A stretch of 7,693 nt of DNA from NCBI GenBank assembly GCA_027296805.1, contig JAPUIR010000341.1, positions 1-7,693 of the forward strand. The letters are read 5' to 3'. The notes beneath the pieces are model-generated. The model was not told the origin of the DNA and did not search any database. It saw only the letters and a list, made by a program, of their open reading frames with translations. Shown piece by piece: positions 6,243 to 7,693 of this stretch. The translations under genes were made by a program, and so were the position numbers. The DNA is from Chloroflexota bacterium (GTDB taxonomy: Bacteria; Chloroflexota; Dehalococcoidia; Bin125). Each line of letters starts with the position of its first letter. Within the stretch, counting starts at the first letter, position 1.

Positions 6243-6494
6243 TCATCGACCCGTGAGCGCGCCCGCGATCAACCCCAGCGAGAAGAGCACCACCATCGGC
6301 GAGAGATCCAGCATCCCAATGATGAGGAAGCGGCGCAGCGGAGCGAGCACCGGCTCGGTGAGATTGAGCAGGATTTTGACGATGGGGTTCGAGTAGTCGA
6401 GCGGGCGTTGGGTGAACATCGGCACCCAAGACATCAGCACCCGCAACAGAACGATGAAGAAGTACGCCCACACGAGGTAGCCAACGAGTATCAA
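6243..6494 (-). CDS. YggT-family small integral membrane protein
   Basis: An 83-residue membrane protein of the YggT family, found beside division, proline-synthesis and YggS genes in many bacteria; its molecular role is not settled. The first helix spans about residues 1-22, then SWVP (22-25), NPIV (36-39), LTEPVLAPLRR (45-55) and DLSP (63-66), all family signatures, then a second helix to about residue 80. This is the short, one-repeat form; the E. coli protein carries two repeats. The start is TTG at 6492-6494. The first internal Met (residue 21) would delete helix 1, and GGGAG (6501-6505) is 6 nt from the TTG, so I accept the TTG. It begins one base after the proC stop, so it is translationally coupled. 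Confidence 0.9.
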   Translation of the reverse strand: MILVGYLVWAYFFIVLLRVLMSWVPMFTQRPLDYSNPIVKILLNLTEPVLAPLRRFLIIGMLDLSPMVVLFSLGLIAGALTGR

Positions 6495-6495
6495 G

Positions 6496-7299
6496 TCAGT
6501 CTCCCAACTCTTGCGCCCGGCGGTAGGCCTCGATCACGGCCTCCATCAGGCCGACCCGCACGCCGTGTCGCTCCATGGCGAGGAGGCCGGCCGCCGTCGT
6601 GCCGCCGGGTGAGGTCACGAGGTTGCGAAGCTCCGCCACATGCTCATCCGATTGCTGCGCGAAAGCACCGGCGCCCATCACGGTTTGCAGCACCAGCTCC
6701 TCCGCCAACTCGCGCCGCAGACCGATCTCGACGCCCCCATCGATCATCGCCTCGATCACCAGAAAAATGAAGCCCGGTCCCGAGCCGCTGACCGCGGTCG
6801 CCATATCGACGATGCGTTCCTCTTCGACATAGATCTCGCGGCCCATCGTGGCCAGCATGCGTTGGACCTCGTCCCGTTGCGCTTGGCTGACTTCAGGCGC
6901 CGCGGTCCAGACGAGCATCCCCTGGCCCACCTGGGCCGGAGTGTTCGGCATCACCCGCACGACCGGACGATGTCCGAGTTCGTCGCGCAGACTGTCGATC
7001 GTGACTCCCGCCATGATCGAGACGATGAGCTGCTCGGGCAGAATCAACCCCTGGAGGGTGCCGGCCACGGTGTGGAAGTCTTGCGGCTTGACCGCGAGGA
7101 AGATGACTGGGGCCTGGTGTGCAGCCTCTGCGGGATCGGCTGTGACCTCGACCCCGAATTCCTTCGCCAGCGCCGCGCGACGCTCCGCAATCGTCTCGCA
7201 GATCACGATCGACTCCGGCGTCGTGATGCCATTCGAGAGCAGGGCGGCCACGAAAGTGCCGCCCATTGTGCCACCACCAATGACGCTGAATTGCTTCAC
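6496..7299 (-). CDS. proC: Pyrroline-5-carboxylate reductase ProC
   Basis: ProC reduces L-1-pyrroline-5-carboxylate to proline with NAD(P)H, the last step of proline synthesis, in the cytosol. The 267-residue protein has normal length. The N-terminal Rossmann fold shows VIGGGTMGG (6-14). Later signatures are LAVKPQD (68-74), VMPNTPA (116-122), SGSGPGF (171-177) and TSPGGTTAAGL (229-239), the last being the ProC C-terminal signature. The usual SGSGPA motif has Gly in place of Ala, a mild variation. The start is GTG at 7297-7299, giving MKQFSVIGGG, with a modest GAGTGG 4 nt upstream that overlaps the end of the YggS gene. The yggS-proC-yggT order is a common conserved neighbourhood. Confidence 0.96.
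   Translation of the reverse strand: MKQFSVIGGGTMGGTFVAALLSNGITTPESIVICETIAERRAALAKEFGVEVTADPAEAAHQAPVIFLAVKPQDFHTVAGTLQGLILPEQLIVSIMAGVTIDSLRDELGHRPVVRVMPNTPAQVGQGMLVWTAAPEVSQAQRDEVQRMLATMGREIYVEEERIVDMATAVSGSGPGFIFLVIEAMIDGGVEIGLRRELAEELVLQTVMGAGAFAQQSDEHVAELRNLVTSPGGTTAAGLLAMERHGVRVGLMEAVIEAYRRAQELGD
6501..6505 (-). promoter_or_regulatory. Shine-Dalgarno supporting the TTG start of yggT
   Basis: GGGAG on the minus strand, 6 nt before TTG 6492-6494 and within the end of proC. It is the main sequence support for a non-standard start codon. Confidence 0.6.
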
Positions 7300-7308
7300 G
7301 GAACCACT

Positions 7309-7693
7309 CTAGCGGTCCCCGAAGATGGCGCGACCGATCCGCACGATCGTCGCGCCCTCCTCGATCGCGACTCGATAGTCGTTCGTCATGCCCATGCTCA
7401 ACGCTGCCAACCCCAGCGTCTCGCCGAGCTGGCGCAGGCCGCGGAAGTGCGGTCGCGCCTCCTCGGGGTCCACGACGAGCGGCGCGATCGTCATCAAACC
7501 CCGTACGTCGAGCTGCGGCAGCGCGCGGATTTCGGCGAGGGCCGCTGCCACCTCGTCCGGCGCGAAACCGGACTTGCTCTCCTCGCCCGCCAGGTTGACC
7601 TCGAGCAGAACCGGCAGCGGTTCCTCCAGCCGTCGACTGACGGCCGCGGCGACGCGAACCGAGTCGATGCTCTCGACCATGTCGAAGAGTTGC
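7309..7693 (-). CDS. YggS/YBL036C-family PLP homeostasis protein (partial, N-terminus outside window)
   Basis: This is the C-terminal part, about 127 residues, of a YggS-type PLP-binding protein, which keeps pyridoxal phosphate and amino-acid pools in balance and has no known catalytic turnover. The frame stays open through the window edge (QLFDMVESIDS is the family segment just after the first third of the barrel), so the Met at 7678-7680 is internal, not the start. Visible hallmarks are VLLEVNLAGEESKSGF, RGLMTIAP, LSMGMTNDY and the C-terminal EEGATIVRIGRAIFGDR, which forms the phosphate site. The PLP lysine lies in the missing part. The TAG stop is 9 nt before proC. The family's usual NPL tail variants do not change the assignment. 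Confidence 0.93.
   Translation of the reverse strand, partial: QLFDMVESIDSVRVAAAVSRRLEEPLPVLLEVNLAGEESKSGFAPDEVAAALAEIRALPQLDVRGLMTIAPLVVDPEEARPHFRGLRQLGETLGLAALSMGMTNDYRVAIEEGATIVRIGRAIFGDR

Noticed and set aside
5823..6770. Plus-strand open frame of 315 codons across the SOS region, DUF167 and yggT
   Set aside because: Composition is Arg/Pro/His-rich without motifs, and it overlaps two recognised genes in other frames.

Overview
The window is a GC-rich stretch (about two thirds GC by eye) of bacterial chromosome, packed with conserved housekeeping genes and carrying no mobile element, CRISPR array, rRNA or tRNA that I can see. The gene content (recA-recX next to RNase Y, a YmdB-type phosphodiesterase, a PHP-domain nuclease and FabZ, with a YggS-proC-YggT cluster nearby) and the GC content suit a Chloroflexota-like bacterium. 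That assignment is inference from gene order and protein style, not a search result.

Layout, left to right. At 1-194 (+) is the C-terminal end of a small protein with a C-terminal membrane anchor; its start lies outside the window. It converges on a minus-strand operon that reads right to left: rny (3806-2307), ymdB-like (2298-1525), PHP hydrolase (1525-668) and fabZ (671-213). Gaps in this operon are 8 nt, a 1-nt overlap (TGATG) and a 4-nt overlap (ATGA). A 166-nt gap with a GC-rich hairpin separates it from recA-recX (5721-3973, minus). A 201-nt region between recA and a divergent DUF167/YggU gene (5923-6201, plus) holds a perfect and a near-perfect LexA-type SOS box, plus a long hairpin in the predicted recA leader. 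Further right, yggT (6494-6243), proC (7299-6496) and the 3' part of a YggS/PLP-homeostasis gene (from 7693 to 7309) form a third tight minus-strand cluster.

Functionally, recA and recX form an SOS module: strand exchange and its inhibitor, probably under LexA control. rny, ymdB and the PHP gene look like an RNA and nucleotide turnover module: an endonuclease, a cyclic-nucleotide phosphodiesterase, and a probable exonuclease or nucleotide phosphatase. fabZ (fatty-acid elongation) is translationally coupled to its end. yggS, proC and yggT are a widely conserved neighbourhood linking PLP homeostasis, proline synthesis and a small membrane protein.

I see no undescribed multi-gene system here. 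The points that deserve a second look are the SOS-box pair, the recA leader hairpin, an RNase Y that appears to lack its usual transmembrane anchor, repeat-generated tails in RecA and in the RNase Y coiled coil, and the orphan tail-anchored protein at the left edge.
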